Shown: piece by piece, positions 36,584-44,243 of the stretch | How positions within the stretch are numbered: position 1 is the stretch's first letter | Layout: each line of letters starts with the position of its first letter | IMG/VR virus record: IMGVR_UViG_3300031841_004050 | Location: 1 to 47,556 of that record | Strand: one strand, 5' to 3' | DNA: 47,556 bases | From: a virus | Notes under the pieces: generated by a model | Seen by the model: the letters and a program-made list of their open reading frames with translations, nothing else | What the model was told of the DNA's origin: nothing | The model's database searches: none | Translations under genes and position numbers: made by a program

Positions 36584-36856
36584 ATGGCTTTATTGGAAAA
36601 ACGCCCTACCTACTTCGTGAAAGATGGTGATCGCAGGGCTGCTTATTATACAATTACCGCCCGAGAATTAAAGGATCAAGGATATGTTGAAGAAGGTGAA
36701 AAAGCCGTTCCCGCAAATCTGGATAAGCCCCTGCCTGAAATTCCCGTTGTTGCAGGCGGCGATGCCTTCGAAGCCACAGAAGCGGAAGAAGAGGTAGAGG
36801 TTAAACCCGATATTCCCGCACCCCGAAGGTCTAGACGCAAGAGGAAAGATGATTAA
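36584..36856 (+). CDS. Hypothetical protein, 90 aa
   Basis: ATG 36584 begins right at the end of the terminator T run, with no Shine-Dalgarno site. N-terminus basic (MALLEKRPTYFVKDGDRRAA), middle Pro-rich and acidic, end strongly basic (PRRSRRKRKDD). Looks like a small adaptor with two charged tails. If transcription starts a few bases after the box at 36552, the message has a very short leader holding only the 3' half of the hairpin. Confidence 0.65.
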   Translation: MALLEKRPTYFVKDGDRRAAYYTITARELKDQGYVEEGEKAVPANLDKPLPEIPVVAGGDAFEATEAEEEVEVKPDIPAPRRSRRKRKDD

Positions 36857-36861
36857 GTAAA

Positions 36862-36870
36862 GGCACCCTA
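36862..36870 (+). promoter_or_regulatory. Late-promoter-like box GGCACCCTA
   Basis: Ends 19 nt before ATG 36890 and is also the 5' arm of the terminator at 36862-36886. Confidence 0.5.
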
Positions 36871-36886
36871 TTGTGGGTGCTTTTTT
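36862..36886 (+). terminator. Rho-independent terminator after gene 36584
   Basis: GCACCC-TATTGT-GGGTGC and six T, three bases before the next ATG. Confidence 0.85.
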
Positions 36887-36889
36887 CTT

Positions 36890-37063
36890 ATGGAAATAAC
36901 TTATCGAAATGGACCTCGTTATATCGACGGGGAAAACATTGATATTGACGTTAATGCAGAGCATCCGTCAGTTGTAGAAAGAGATGTTGCTGATCCTGTA
37001 ACTGGTTTGCACGGGATAGGTTATCAACCTGGCCAGAAAAATTTAGACGGAAGCGACTTATGA
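36890..37063 (+). CDS. Small hypothetical protein, 57 aa
   Basis: MEITYRNGPRYIDGENIDID start; acidic, Gly-rich and probably beta-structured at the start and flexible at the end (GQKNLDGSDL). The stop overlaps the next ATG as ATGA. No Shine-Dalgarno site; the ATG lies three bases after a terminator T run. No family recognised. Confidence 0.6.
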   Translation: MEITYRNGPRYIDGENIDIDVNAEHPSVVERDVADPVTGLHGIGYQPGQKNLDGSDL

Positions 37064-37236
37064 CTTCCAAAAAGGATTCCGAGAAAAAGCTAAAACAGAC
37101 TGTCACTCTGTTTGCTTACCTTTCTTTCCTAGGAGGATTGCTGGTCTTTGGCGGTCTCTTTATTACGGTTCAAGAATCGGGAATACTAAATAAGTCACCT
37201 CATTTACCTTGCCAGAGTATATCATTGTTACGGTAA
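37060..37236 (+). CDS. Small membrane protein, 58 aa (holin candidate)
   Basis: ATG 37060 by ATGA overlap. Basic N-terminus (MTSKKDSEKKLKQ), one transmembrane helix at about 15-37 (LFAYLSFLGGLLVFGGLFIT), short periplasmic tail. The layout fits a small holin, antiholin or spanin-like protein. No lysis gene was recognised in the window to confirm it. It overlaps the next gene by 28 bases. Confidence 0.55.
   Translation: MTSKKDSEKKLKQTVTLFAYLSFLGGLLVFGGLFITVQESGILNKSPHLPCQSISLLR
37180..37188 (+). promoter_or_regulatory. Late-promoter-like box GGAATACTA inside gene 37060
   Basis: Ends 20 nt before TTG 37209, the spacing seen elsewhere. This supports TTG 37209 as the true start of the next gene. 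Confidence 0.5.
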
Positions 37237-37496
37237 TGGCAACTGTAATTGGTTGGGGTGGATTTACCTGGAGAAGGGCTGAAGCGGCTTTACGTTCAGC
37301 TCACGAAGCCGGAACTCAGGTCGATAGAGTTGAGTTAAAAATGGCTGAGAATTATCTAACAAGAAAAGAGTTTGACTTGTCAATGGACAGGATCTTTTCA
37401 ACATTGGATCGGCTTGAGAAGAAATTAGACTTTCATTTGGCCGATCGAAACTCTGGCTCCCGCCAAAGAAATTCTTGTAATCTGGATGAATGCTAA
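37209..37496 (+). CDS. Membrane-anchored coiled-coil protein, 95 aa (lysis-associated candidate)
   Basis: Start TTG 37209 gives a full N-terminal transmembrane helix (YIIVTVMATVIGWGGFTW). ATG 37236, coupled by TAATG to the previous stop, would cut that helix. A coiled coil follows (VELKMAENYLTRKEFDLSMD, then LDRLEKKLDFHL). Such proteins often lie beside holins. Function not proved. Confidence 0.6.
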   Translation: MPEYIIVTVMATVIGWGGFTWRRAEAALRSAHEAGTQVDRVELKMAENYLTRKEFDLSMDRIFSTLDRLEKKLDFHLADRNSGSRQRNSCNLDEC

Positions 37497-37759
37497 TGGC
37501 TGCGAAATCTAAATCAGCTAAATACTATGCCAGCAACCCAAAGGCTAGAGCAAAGAAGAAAAGGTATGATACTGCTTATCACTCAACACCTTCAAGGCGT
37601 AAATATCGCTCCGAACTGGGAAAAGCTAGGAGAAGGAGAGGCATTTATGGTAAGGGCGGTGGAGATCTTAGCCATACGAAATCTGGCAGCCTAGTAAGAG
37701 AGTCCCCGTCCAAAAACAGGGCTCGACAAGGAGCTAACGGTCGTTCAACCAAAAAGTAA
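37496..37759 (+). CDS. Highly basic virion-cluster protein, 87 aa
   Basis: ATG 37496 by TAATG overlap. About a third of residues are Lys or Arg (ASNPKARAKKKRYDTAYHST, KARRRRGIYGKGG). Resembles small basic proteins common in environmental phages, including cyanophages. Likely binds DNA or RNA; could condense packaged DNA or neutralise charge in the capsid. Function unknown. Confidence 0.7.
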   Translation: MAAKSKSAKYYASNPKARAKKKRYDTAYHSTPSRRKYRSELGKARRRRGIYGKGGGDLSHTKSGSLVRESPSKNRARQGANGRSTKK

Positions 37760-37760
37760 A

Positions 37761-37907
37761 ATGAGCCTTTACAAAAACATTCACGCCAAGAGAAAGCGCA
37801 TCAAAGCTGGTAGCGGTGAAAAGATGCGTAAACCTGGAAGCAAAGGAGCACCTAAGGCATCTGCTTTCAGGAAAGCTGCGAAGACTGCTAAGAAGAGGAA
37901 GAAATAA
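37761..37907 (+). CDS. Tiny polycationic protein, 48 aa
   Basis: ATG 37761 (MSLYKNIHAKRKRIKAGSGE), ending KTAKKRKK. Second of four very basic proteins in a row. The LYKNI-AKRKRI-AGSGEKMRKPG pattern is one I recall from other phages, next to capsid genes. Its TAA overlaps the next ATG. Confidence 0.7.
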   Translation: MSLYKNIHAKRKRIKAGSGEKMRKPGSKGAPKASAFRKAAKTAKKRKK

Positions 37908-38158
37908 TGGCTACCAAGAAGAAGGGTGCGATGTCGGGCTGCGGCATTAAGAATGGCTGTAAGTCCAGAAAGGGCGGCTTAACTGCAAAAGGTCGCAAGC
38001 GCATCAATGCTAAGACAGGTTCTAATTTGAAAGCTCCAGTAACTGGCAAGGTTAAGCCTGGAAGCAAGGATGCTAAGCGCCGGAAAAGTTTCTGTGCTCG
38101 TAGCCGTGGATGGACTGGAGAGAGGGGAAAAGCCGCCCGTCGTAGGTGGAAATGCTAA
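37907..38158 (+). CDS. Basic DUF6321-like protein, 83 aa
   Basis: ATG 37907 by TAATG overlap. Contains GGLTAKGRKRINAKTGSNLK, KPGSKDAKRRKSFCARSRG and ARRRWKC, the pattern I associate with DUF6321. Four cysteines (two near the start in SGCGIKNGCKS) could bind zinc. Role unknown; position suggests virion or packaged-DNA association. Confidence 0.7.
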   Translation: MATKKKGAMSGCGIKNGCKSRKGGLTAKGRKRINAKTGSNLKAPVTGKVKPGSKDAKRRKSFCARSRGWTGERGKAARRRWKC

Positions 38159-38167
38159 AGGAAAACT

Positions 38168-38284
38168 ATGCCGTTATCACTCGCAACAGCTAAGGCTGCA
38201 AAATCAATGCCAGGACATTATGGGCACAAAGGTCCCAAGAAAGACATGAAAAAGAAGGGGGCAAAAAAAGGCAAGAAAAAGTAA
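38168..38284 (+). CDS. Tiny polycationic protein, 38 aa
   Basis: ATG 38168 with AAAGGA upstream. MPLSLATAKAAKSMPGHYGH then a run of Lys and Gly to KKGKKK. Fourth basic protein of the cluster. Its TAA abuts the stop of the converging minus-strand gene. Confidence 0.6.
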   Translation: MPLSLATAKAAKSMPGHYGHKGPKKDMKKKGAKKGKKK

Positions 38285-38557
38285 TTAATCTTCTGTCCAG
38301 CCTGACTTAAGTCTCATCTCACCCCCCAAAGGGGTTTCCCCATCCACCTTTTCTTGGTAGATGGGGTCTTCTATTTGTGGTTCTACTGTAGATTCTTCTA
38401 TTTGCTGATCAAGATCAGCCATAGACTTCTGTATCTTGTAATCGATCCATGCCTTAAACCAATGATCTATAATTGCCGAAGCAATGCGATTATTTAAAAG
38501 GAAGCCATGGTTTCGCAGGATGATTAGTATCTCTACAGTAACGCCTTGCCACTTCAT
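38285..38557 (-). CDS. Hypothetical protein, 90 aa, minus strand
   Basis: Start at 38557 overlaps the stop of the membrane gene upstream of it as ATGA, so the two form a minus-strand pair. Hydrophobic N-terminus (VTVEILIILRNHGFLLN), then helical, then an acidic C-terminus. No family recognised. Ends immediately next to the stop of the basic protein gene, tail to tail. Confidence 0.6.
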   Translation of the reverse strand: MKWQGVTVEILIILRNHGFLLNNRIASAIIDHWFKAWIDYKIQKSMADLDQQIEESTVEPQIEDPIYQEKVDGETPLGGEMRLKSGWTED

Positions 38558-38700
38558 TTGTCAGAGTCGCTCTTGTGTGGAAAAGCAATACGTAAAGCTT
38601 TAATCAAAGCATCAACGAGCCCGTTTCCAGCCAACGGAGTGAACGGAAGAACTTCGGATGCAACCAGTACGACCAAAGCAATAATAACAGTTGCTTCCAT
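38554..38700 (-). CDS. Small membrane protein, 48 aa, minus strand
   Basis: ATG at 38700 (MEATVIIALVVLVASEVLPF), one transmembrane helix, then LAGNGLVDALIKALRIAF, an amphipathic helix. The SEVLPFTPLAGNGLV core is a pattern I recall from small cyanophage membrane proteins, possibly holin-like. A GGCAGCCTA box ends 23 nt before its start, so it belongs to the late class. Confidence 0.6.
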   Translation of the reverse strand: MEATVIIALVVLVASEVLPFTPLAGNGLVDALIKALRIAFPHKSDSDK

Positions 38701-38723
38701 GATAATACTCCATAGATTTGCCT

Positions 38724-38732
38724 TAGGCTGCC
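38724..38732 (-). promoter_or_regulatory. Late-promoter-like box GGCAGCCTA (minus strand)
   Basis: Ends 23 nt before the minus-strand ATG at 38700. Diverges from the box at 38737 with only four bases between them. Confidence 0.55.
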
Positions 38733-38736
38733 TATC

Positions 38737-38745
38737 GGAAAACTA
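38737..38745 (+). promoter_or_regulatory. Late-promoter-like box GGAAAACTA
   Basis: Ends 18 nt before ATG 38764. Confidence 0.6.
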
Positions 38746-38763
38746 GCTGGAATAGACATCATT

Positions 38764-39783
38764 ATGATCCTTTCATCCGCTGATATTTTAAGTATTCTCA
38801 GCGGCAATAGCGTCATACGGCTTACTGCTAAAATTAAGATCGTAGACGATCTACCTAATATAGATGGCGTTGAAGGTATTGTTATCTATGTAGGCAGATT
38901 CCCTACTGTCGATGAATTTACTGCGACATGGGATATTTGGATAGAAGATGACGGATCTGAACCTGTTGATATTGTTTTAGCAGAATTAAAATCACTTCTG
39001 CCTAACGTACAGTTAAACCCTAATAGTCTACTTTTAAATATCAAGACGACTGACTTCAGAACAGAAAGCACTCAACTACGTCCTCCAAAGCAAGTAGAGA
39101 AACAAAACAGTGTAGATTTAAGCTCTTTTGAAGATCGCTTTCAGCTTTTAGTAGAAGATATTGAAGACAGGATGCTGCTAGTTTCAAGCGGCCAACCTGG
39201 AAAGAAAGGCAAAGACGGTAAGGACGGAAAGGACGGGCGTGATGGCAAAGATATTGAAGCGACTGAGGTTGAGCTTTTTGACCTTAAGGACGTAGAACAA
39301 TCAATTCTTCAACTTGAAAAAGGACAAGTACTGACCTGGGACGGTTTTCAGTGGACGAACCTGTATATCCCTATCCGATCAGGTGGAGGTGGCAGCGGTG
39401 GCGGGACCGCTGTAGCGACGACTGAGAACTGTGACGTTCATGATGGTGGGGATTTTGATACCGGGTTAGCGATTGCGCCAACCTGTAGTGGCTTGACAAG
39501 TACGACTATCGTGACAGAGTCTACCTACCAAGTCGTGGTGAGCGATGCCTATATTGGCGTTAATTACAATGGGTTAGTAACTATTACAATGCCTACTGGC
39601 ACAAATAATGGCTTGAAGTATATGATTAAAGATGAAAGCGGATTAGCTGGACAGCCTGCTAATTACATAACAATTGTGGGTAATGGAGCTGATCTAATTG
39701 ACTCTGAAAGCAGCGTAGTCATTGGCTTTAACTATGGAAGCCTAACTCTGATCTGGCGTGACGGTGCCTGGAGAATTATCTGA
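38764..39783 (+). CDS. Fibre protein with collagen-like segment, 339 aa
   Basis: MILSSADILSILSGNSVIRL start; an N-terminal alpha/beta attachment domain of about 110 residues, then a coiled linker, then seven Gly-X-Y triplets (143-163: GQPGKKGKDGKDGKDGRDG), then ELFDLKDVEQSILQLEKGQV, a variant of the shared fibre motif, a Gly hinge and a C-terminal beta domain ending IWRDGAWRII. A trimeric fibre is likely. Confidence 0.75.
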   Translation: MILSSADILSILSGNSVIRLTAKIKIVDDLPNIDGVEGIVIYVGRFPTVDEFTATWDIWIEDDGSEPVDIVLAELKSLLPNVQLNPNSLLLNIKTTDFRTESTQLRPPKQVEKQNSVDLSSFEDRFQLLVEDIEDRMLLVSSGQPGKKGKDGKDGKDGRDGKDIEATEVELFDLKDVEQSILQLEKGQVLTWDGFQWTNLYIPIRSGGGGSGGGTAVATTENCDVHDGGDFDTGLAIAPTCSGLTSTTIVTESTYQVVVSDAYIGVNYNGLVTITMPTGTNNGLKYMIKDESGLAGQPANYITIVGNGADLIDSESSVVIGFNYGSLTLIWRDGAWRII

Positions 39784-41330
39784 TGTCTCATCTTTTCAAA
39801 CAGGTTATTGATCAGGCAACTGCAACTTCTGCTTTTGGTGAAGCTGTATCTGTTGATGTTAGTCCAGTCTTCCAACTTGATGGCATCTACGGAATTGACG
39901 ACGAAACTGCATTTCAAATCAATACCGGTGGAGACGGATCTGCATCAACGACTGCCGATGGCCTGATGGAGGCTGCAAGCGGTTCAGGGGCAGGTGCTTT
40001 TGGATTGCTTCGTTCCAACCGTTCTGTTCGCTACAGGCCCGGACAAGGCAGCATGGCAAGATTTACTGCAATGTGGCCTGATGGCGGCTTGGCTGGCTAT
40101 CAACAAGTTGCCGGATTTATTAACCAAAGCGATGTTCTGGGAATAGGCTTTAACGTCAACTCACAGTTTGGTATTATTCGTCGCTACAACTCAAAGGCGG
40201 AAATTTACGAAATCGCAGTTAATACTGTCGTTGCAGGTGCTGATGAAAGCGTAACAATCACTTTGAATGATGCGGTTTTTAATATTACGCTAACAGCAAA
40301 GACCACAACGACAGAGCAGGCCGCTGAGTTGGCTTCTGCGACTACTTACGCTCAGTGGATTGTTACTCAAGTCGATAATGTGGTCACGTTTTTGTATAAT
40401 GGTCCTCCAGGTGACCTGACTGGGACCTTTAGTGTTGTCAACAATGATGGGGCTCCAACATTCACAGCGACTGGTACGACAAGGATAGAAGGAGCTGTTC
40501 CTACAGATGTTTGGGTGTATCAGTCCAATTTTAACTTAGATACGCTAGACGGCAATGGTCCTTCGGGAATGACGATTGATACAACAAAGCTAAATGTGTT
40601 TCAGATTGATTTCCGGTGGCTGGGCGCAGGACGCTTGCGATTTGCTATTGAAGATCCGAACGGCTTAATGATACCGTTCCATGAAATCAATTACTCCAAC
40701 TTGAATACAGTTCCAAGCCTGAGCAATCCAAGCATGAGGATTGGCTATGCGGCAGTCAATGCTGCTCCTGGTTTAGGTACAGGCACGCCATGTCGTGTCC
40801 AGGGTGCTTCTATGATGGGGGCCATTCAGGGGCAAATTATTCGTAATACATTTCCAGACGCAAGTTATGCGGATGTCTCACCTTCGCCTAACCTGGCTGC
40901 AAATATTGAGCACCATATTCTTACTCTCAATAATCGACGAATTTTTGGAAGTGGTTCCAGCGTCCAATTGAATCAACGGGAAATTCTTATTGAAGAACTA
41001 TCATCTACTCTTAACGTAGTTTCTGGTCAAAACGCAATTCAAGTGCTGTTATACCTAAACAGTACAATCTGGAATCAGGTTGACGATATTCCATTTGTTT
41101 ACACTTCAATTTCAGACACAGCCAAGCAATCTATTACGATTGGACAGCACAAACCCGGAACTGGTAAACTTATCTCAGTATTTACAGCATCTAGTGGCGA
41201 TGCTTTTAATATTGATTTAACAAGATTGCGCTTGATTTTAGCGCCGAATGATTACATCTCGGTATTCGCTAGATCTACAAGTGCGGCAATTAATCGTGCC
41301 ATCGTCGGAATTACCTACACAGTCGAATGA
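39783..41330 (+). CDS. Putative fibre or virion protein, 515 aa
   Basis: MSHLFKQVIDQATATSAFGE start, by TGATG overlap with the previous stop. Beta-rich with long repetitive strands (DESVTITLNDAVFNITLTAK). The pattern of a large fold followed by a jelly-roll-like end suggests a virion appendage that binds a surface sugar or serves as an adaptor for the following fibre. No family recognised. Its stop overlaps the next start as ATGA. Confidence 0.65.
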   Translation: MSHLFKQVIDQATATSAFGEAVSVDVSPVFQLDGIYGIDDETAFQINTGGDGSASTTADGLMEAASGSGAGAFGLLRSNRSVRYRPGQGSMARFTAMWPDGGLAGYQQVAGFINQSDVLGIGFNVNSQFGIIRRYNSKAEIYEIAVNTVVAGADESVTITLNDAVFNITLTAKTTTTEQAAELASATTYAQWIVTQVDNVVTFLYNGPPGDLTGTFSVVNNDGAPTFTATGTTRIEGAVPTDVWVYQSNFNLDTLDGNGPSGMTIDTTKLNVFQIDFRWLGAGRLRFAIEDPNGLMIPFHEINYSNLNTVPSLSNPSMRIGYAAVNAAPGLGTGTPCRVQGASMMGAIQGQIIRNTFPDASYADVSPSPNLAANIEHHILTLNNRRIFGSGSSVQLNQREILIEELSSTLNVVSGQNAIQVLLYLNSTIWNQVDDIPFVYTSISDTAKQSITIGQHKPGTGKLISVFTASSGDAFNIDLTRLRLILAPNDYISVFARSTSAAINRAIVGITYTVE

Positions 41331-41767
41331 CATCCCCTAGTGCAAGATCTAAAAACCTAAGTGCTAGAGGCACTAAGACCAATCTGGATACAGCTCTAGC
41401 TGCGGGCGATTTGTTTGAAGGAGAACTTGTCTATGCTCGCGATGAAAAAGTCTATTATCAAGTTGAAAATAGTGCGCTAGTTAAAGTCAGCTTAGAAGAG
41501 GCAGCGTCTGATAACTTGCCCTATGTTAGGTATAATGGAGCCTGGGTTGACCTAGAAGCCGCTCTAACTATTATCGCAGGACAAGCAGATGTAATTGATG
41601 GTGGTGATGCGGATCAAGCTACAAGTGCCACCGACAATTCAATTACATACGATGGCGGCAATGCCGACACTCAAGCAAGTGTAGCGATTGATTCTGCAAT
41701 TGCAGAAGGCGGCTTGGCTGAAGCTGAGCTGGACGATATTATTGACGGTGGCCTGGCAACGGTCTAA
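41327..41767 (+). CDS. Short fibre with shared N-terminal adaptor, 146 aa
   Basis: ATG 41327. N-terminal 55 residues (SARSKNLSARGTKTNLDTAL, then GELVYARDEKVYYQ) resemble the first part of genes 41796 and 44243. The rest is rich in Asp, Gly and Ala with repeated AxVDGGxAD-like units. Likely a small fibre competing or mixing with the larger ones on a common site. Confidence 0.65.
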   Translation: MTSPSARSKNLSARGTKTNLDTALAAGDLFEGELVYARDEKVYYQVENSALVKVSLEEAASDNLPYVRYNGAWVDLEAALTIIAGQADVIDGGDADQATSATDNSITYDGGNADTQASVAIDSAIAEGGLAEAELDDIIDGGLATV

Positions 41768-41768
41768 A

Positions 41769-41777
41769 GGTATCCTA
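41769..41777 (+). promoter_or_regulatory. Late-promoter-like box GGTATCCTA
   Basis: Ends 18 nt before ATG 41796. Confidence 0.6.
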
Positions 41778-41795
41778 AAACGAATTAGTTAAGCT

Positions 41796-44243
41796 ATGAC
41801 ACTCCCTTCTCCTCGTAATTCTATTCGTCCTCTGAGGGGATTGCTGGCTACCCTGCAGGCTGATCTTGCTGGTATCGGTGAAGGTGAAATTGTATATGCA
41901 ACCGATGAAAATCGTTTTTATGTAAAGGAGTCTGGGATTCTTACGGTTGCTAGTGCAACTGCAGCTCAAGGTGTTTTGGCTGATACTGCTACTCAGCCTG
42001 GTGATAATGTTTCCGATCTCACTAATGATGCTGGTTATATCACGTTAGCCGATGTTACAACTACTGCAGATAAGTTTGTTTACGTTAACTCTGTTGACGG
42101 AAACGATGGCACAGGTGCTATCGACGATCCCGGCAAGCCTTTTCTTACTATTGCCGCAGCAATTGCCGCCATCCCAGGCCCCGGACATGAAATCAGAGTC
42201 TCTCCTGGTACATATCAAGAGAATAATCCCTTAGTTATTCCTACTGGTTGCATTCTGACTTCGAGCCATGGCACGATGGGCTGGCTTGGTGATGTCGTAA
42301 CCATTGAGCCACTTGTCAACACATCTAATCTGATCGAACTTTCCAGTGCGTCTTCCGTGGAAGGCGTTACTTTGGTTGGACCTAGTAGCGCAGGTGCTGC
42401 AGCGGTTAGCTATGCAGGAGGAAATGCCACAACTGCATCTACTACGAATGTCGGCCTTAAAGGGCAGACTGGTGGCCAGGGCGATGGCATCATGGTCCAG
42501 TCAACAGGCAGCGGCAAAATCATCTCGTTTGAAATTCGGTTCAAAGGAGGAGAATTCAAGAATCTGATGGGCGTCAAGGGTGGAATTCTTGCCACTGAGT
42601 CTGTTCATGTGCCAAACGTCGCTGGCACTAACTCAATCGAATCTGTTTTCTATCAAGACAACACTGTTAACGCAGGTCTTAGCAGGTTACAGGGTCAAGG
42701 TTGCAACTCAGGTAATAGCAATGTCACCAACATCTATCGCAATAACGGAGGAACAGGTGTATTTTTCAGCTTAAATGCTTTCAATGCTAGTAATGGTATT
42801 TTGCTTGAGAATGATTCTTACAATGTAAACATCTATTCCGGCTTGATTGATACTTCTACATCTTTAACGACTGACCCTTCAATAACTGGAGCCTCTGGCA
42901 AGCTTTATATCAACGCTAGTATCAATACCAACTTTAACATAGGCAACCCTGTCTGGTACACGTCGGACCACTTCTTGGTCTATGCCAATGACAAAAATGA
43001 TAAAGACGCCTATCAGACTGCTATTCAGTTGCAAGGTGGCGATCTAATCATTGGAAACGCAAACCAAGCACATGGGGCATTCTTTGGTAATGGTACAGCT
43101 ATTAGCAGGAGTGGCTCTGAATATGTTTTTGCTACAAGTGGAAATACGAGCACGACTGAAGGCAGTGGCCTAGTTGATCTGTCTACCAACGCATTAGACA
43201 AAGAAGAAGCAACTACATTTACTTTTAACGCGATTGCGGCAGACGAGGCTATCTATTTCTGTACTACTCGTAGAGATTCTGCCAACAACTTGCTAAAGCA
43301 TTACGGCTATCGGACTGGCCATTTAACTGGCGACAGTAGAGATGGGGAATACGTTTTTGAGATTTGGACTGGTGCAGCCTGGACTGCCATCAATATTCAG
43401 TCTGTAAACGTGGATCAAGGCTATAATTACGCTACTGACGTGATGTGGCGCGGTGGTGATACACATGAGTACATAATTTTTGGAATTGATGCCAATACTT
43501 CATGGACATTAAAAACTATCAATTCGGTTAACGCATACTGGTCTCGCATTAGAATAGTCACGGCTCCGACTTCTTTGCCGACTCTTTACCATCTCCAAGG
43601 CTTGCCTAATGGAGGCTTTCAGATTACTAAGTCTGGTAAACAGGTATTTTTTGGTACTGCTCAATTTAGAAGGTCAATTCAATCTGCTACAAGCGGCTTA
43701 AGTTCTACTGGCGGTGTATTAACTGGCACCCAGCAAGTCGGTACAGGAGCTGATCAATACACCCATTCCTTGACGAGTGGCACATTGGATGGTGCTGGTG
43801 ATCGGATTTACTGGAACATTCGCATTCCAGAGGGTACTTGTAGTGCTTTTCCTTATTATATTGATGTTGCTTATTCTATACAGACAGGCTTTAATGCTGT
43901 AACCAAGCCAACGCTTGGATTCACTTTCCATGCGGCAGAAGTTGCAGGGATGTTTGTGGCCGATCCCAATGGCGGAGTAGCTCCAGTTGCACGAACTAAT
44001 GTCGATACATCTACAATTACGACGAACAATCCTCAAAGGCAACAATCCTTGATTCCAGGTGACGCTGCCGACACGATTTACAACATATCCTTTGGACCAT
44101 TCTATGCTTCAAATTATTATGAAGGTGATTTGATTACCATGGCCTTAGATTACGTAGATGACGGATCTGCAAATGCGGATATTACTTTCTGGGATATCTC
44201 CTTGCGTTCGTTCCGCTGGACGGAGGGTGAGCGTCAAGCCTAA
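41796..44243 (+). CDS. Tail spike with beta-helix, 815 aa
   Basis: N-terminal adaptor (SPRNSIRPLRGLLATLQADL, GEIVYATDENRFYVKESG), the TNDAGYI motif, then at about 101-140 the start of a right-handed beta-helix (DGNDGTGAIDDPGKPFLTIA, GPGHEIRVSPGTYQEN), as in pectate-lyase-like spikes. The C-terminal half is beta-rich. A role in binding or cutting host surface polysaccharide is likely; catalytic residues cannot be named by eye. Confidence 0.8.
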   Translation: MTLPSPRNSIRPLRGLLATLQADLAGIGEGEIVYATDENRFYVKESGILTVASATAAQGVLADTATQPGDNVSDLTNDAGYITLADVTTTADKFVYVNSVDGNDGTGAIDDPGKPFLTIAAAIAAIPGPGHEIRVSPGTYQENNPLVIPTGCILTSSHGTMGWLGDVVTIEPLVNTSNLIELSSASSVEGVTLVGPSSAGAAAVSYAGGNATTASTTNVGLKGQTGGQGDGIMVQSTGSGKIISFEIRFKGGEFKNLMGVKGGILATESVHVPNVAGTNSIESVFYQDNTVNAGLSRLQGQGCNSGNSNVTNIYRNNGGTGVFFSLNAFNASNGILLENDSYNVNIYSGLIDTSTSLTTDPSITGASGKLYINASINTNFNIGNPVWYTSDHFLVYANDKNDKDAYQTAIQLQGGDLIIGNANQAHGAFFGNGTAISRSGSEYVFATSGNTSTTEGSGLVDLSTNALDKEEATTFTFNAIAADEAIYFCTTRRDSANNLLKHYGYRTGHLTGDSRDGEYVFEIWTGAAWTAINIQSVNVDQGYNYATDVMWRGGDTHEYIIFGIDANTSWTLKTINSVNAYWSRIRIVTAPTSLPTLYHLQGLPNGGFQITKSGKQVFFGTAQFRRSIQSATSGLSSTGGVLTGTQQVGTGADQYTHSLTSGTLDGAGDRIYWNIRIPEGTCSAFPYYIDVAYSIQTGFNAVTKPTLGFTFHAAEVAGMFVADPNGGVAPVARTNVDTSTITTNNPQRQQSLIPGDAADTIYNISFGPFYASNYYEGDLITMALDYVDDGSANADITFWDISLRSFRWTEGERQA

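Noticed and set aside
38604-38816. A 70-codon minus-strand frame in the fibre promoter gap
   Set aside because: It overlaps both divergent late boxes and runs into the fibre gene. The 48-codon frame from 38700 in another phase has a membrane helix, an ATGA overlap and a box at the right distance.
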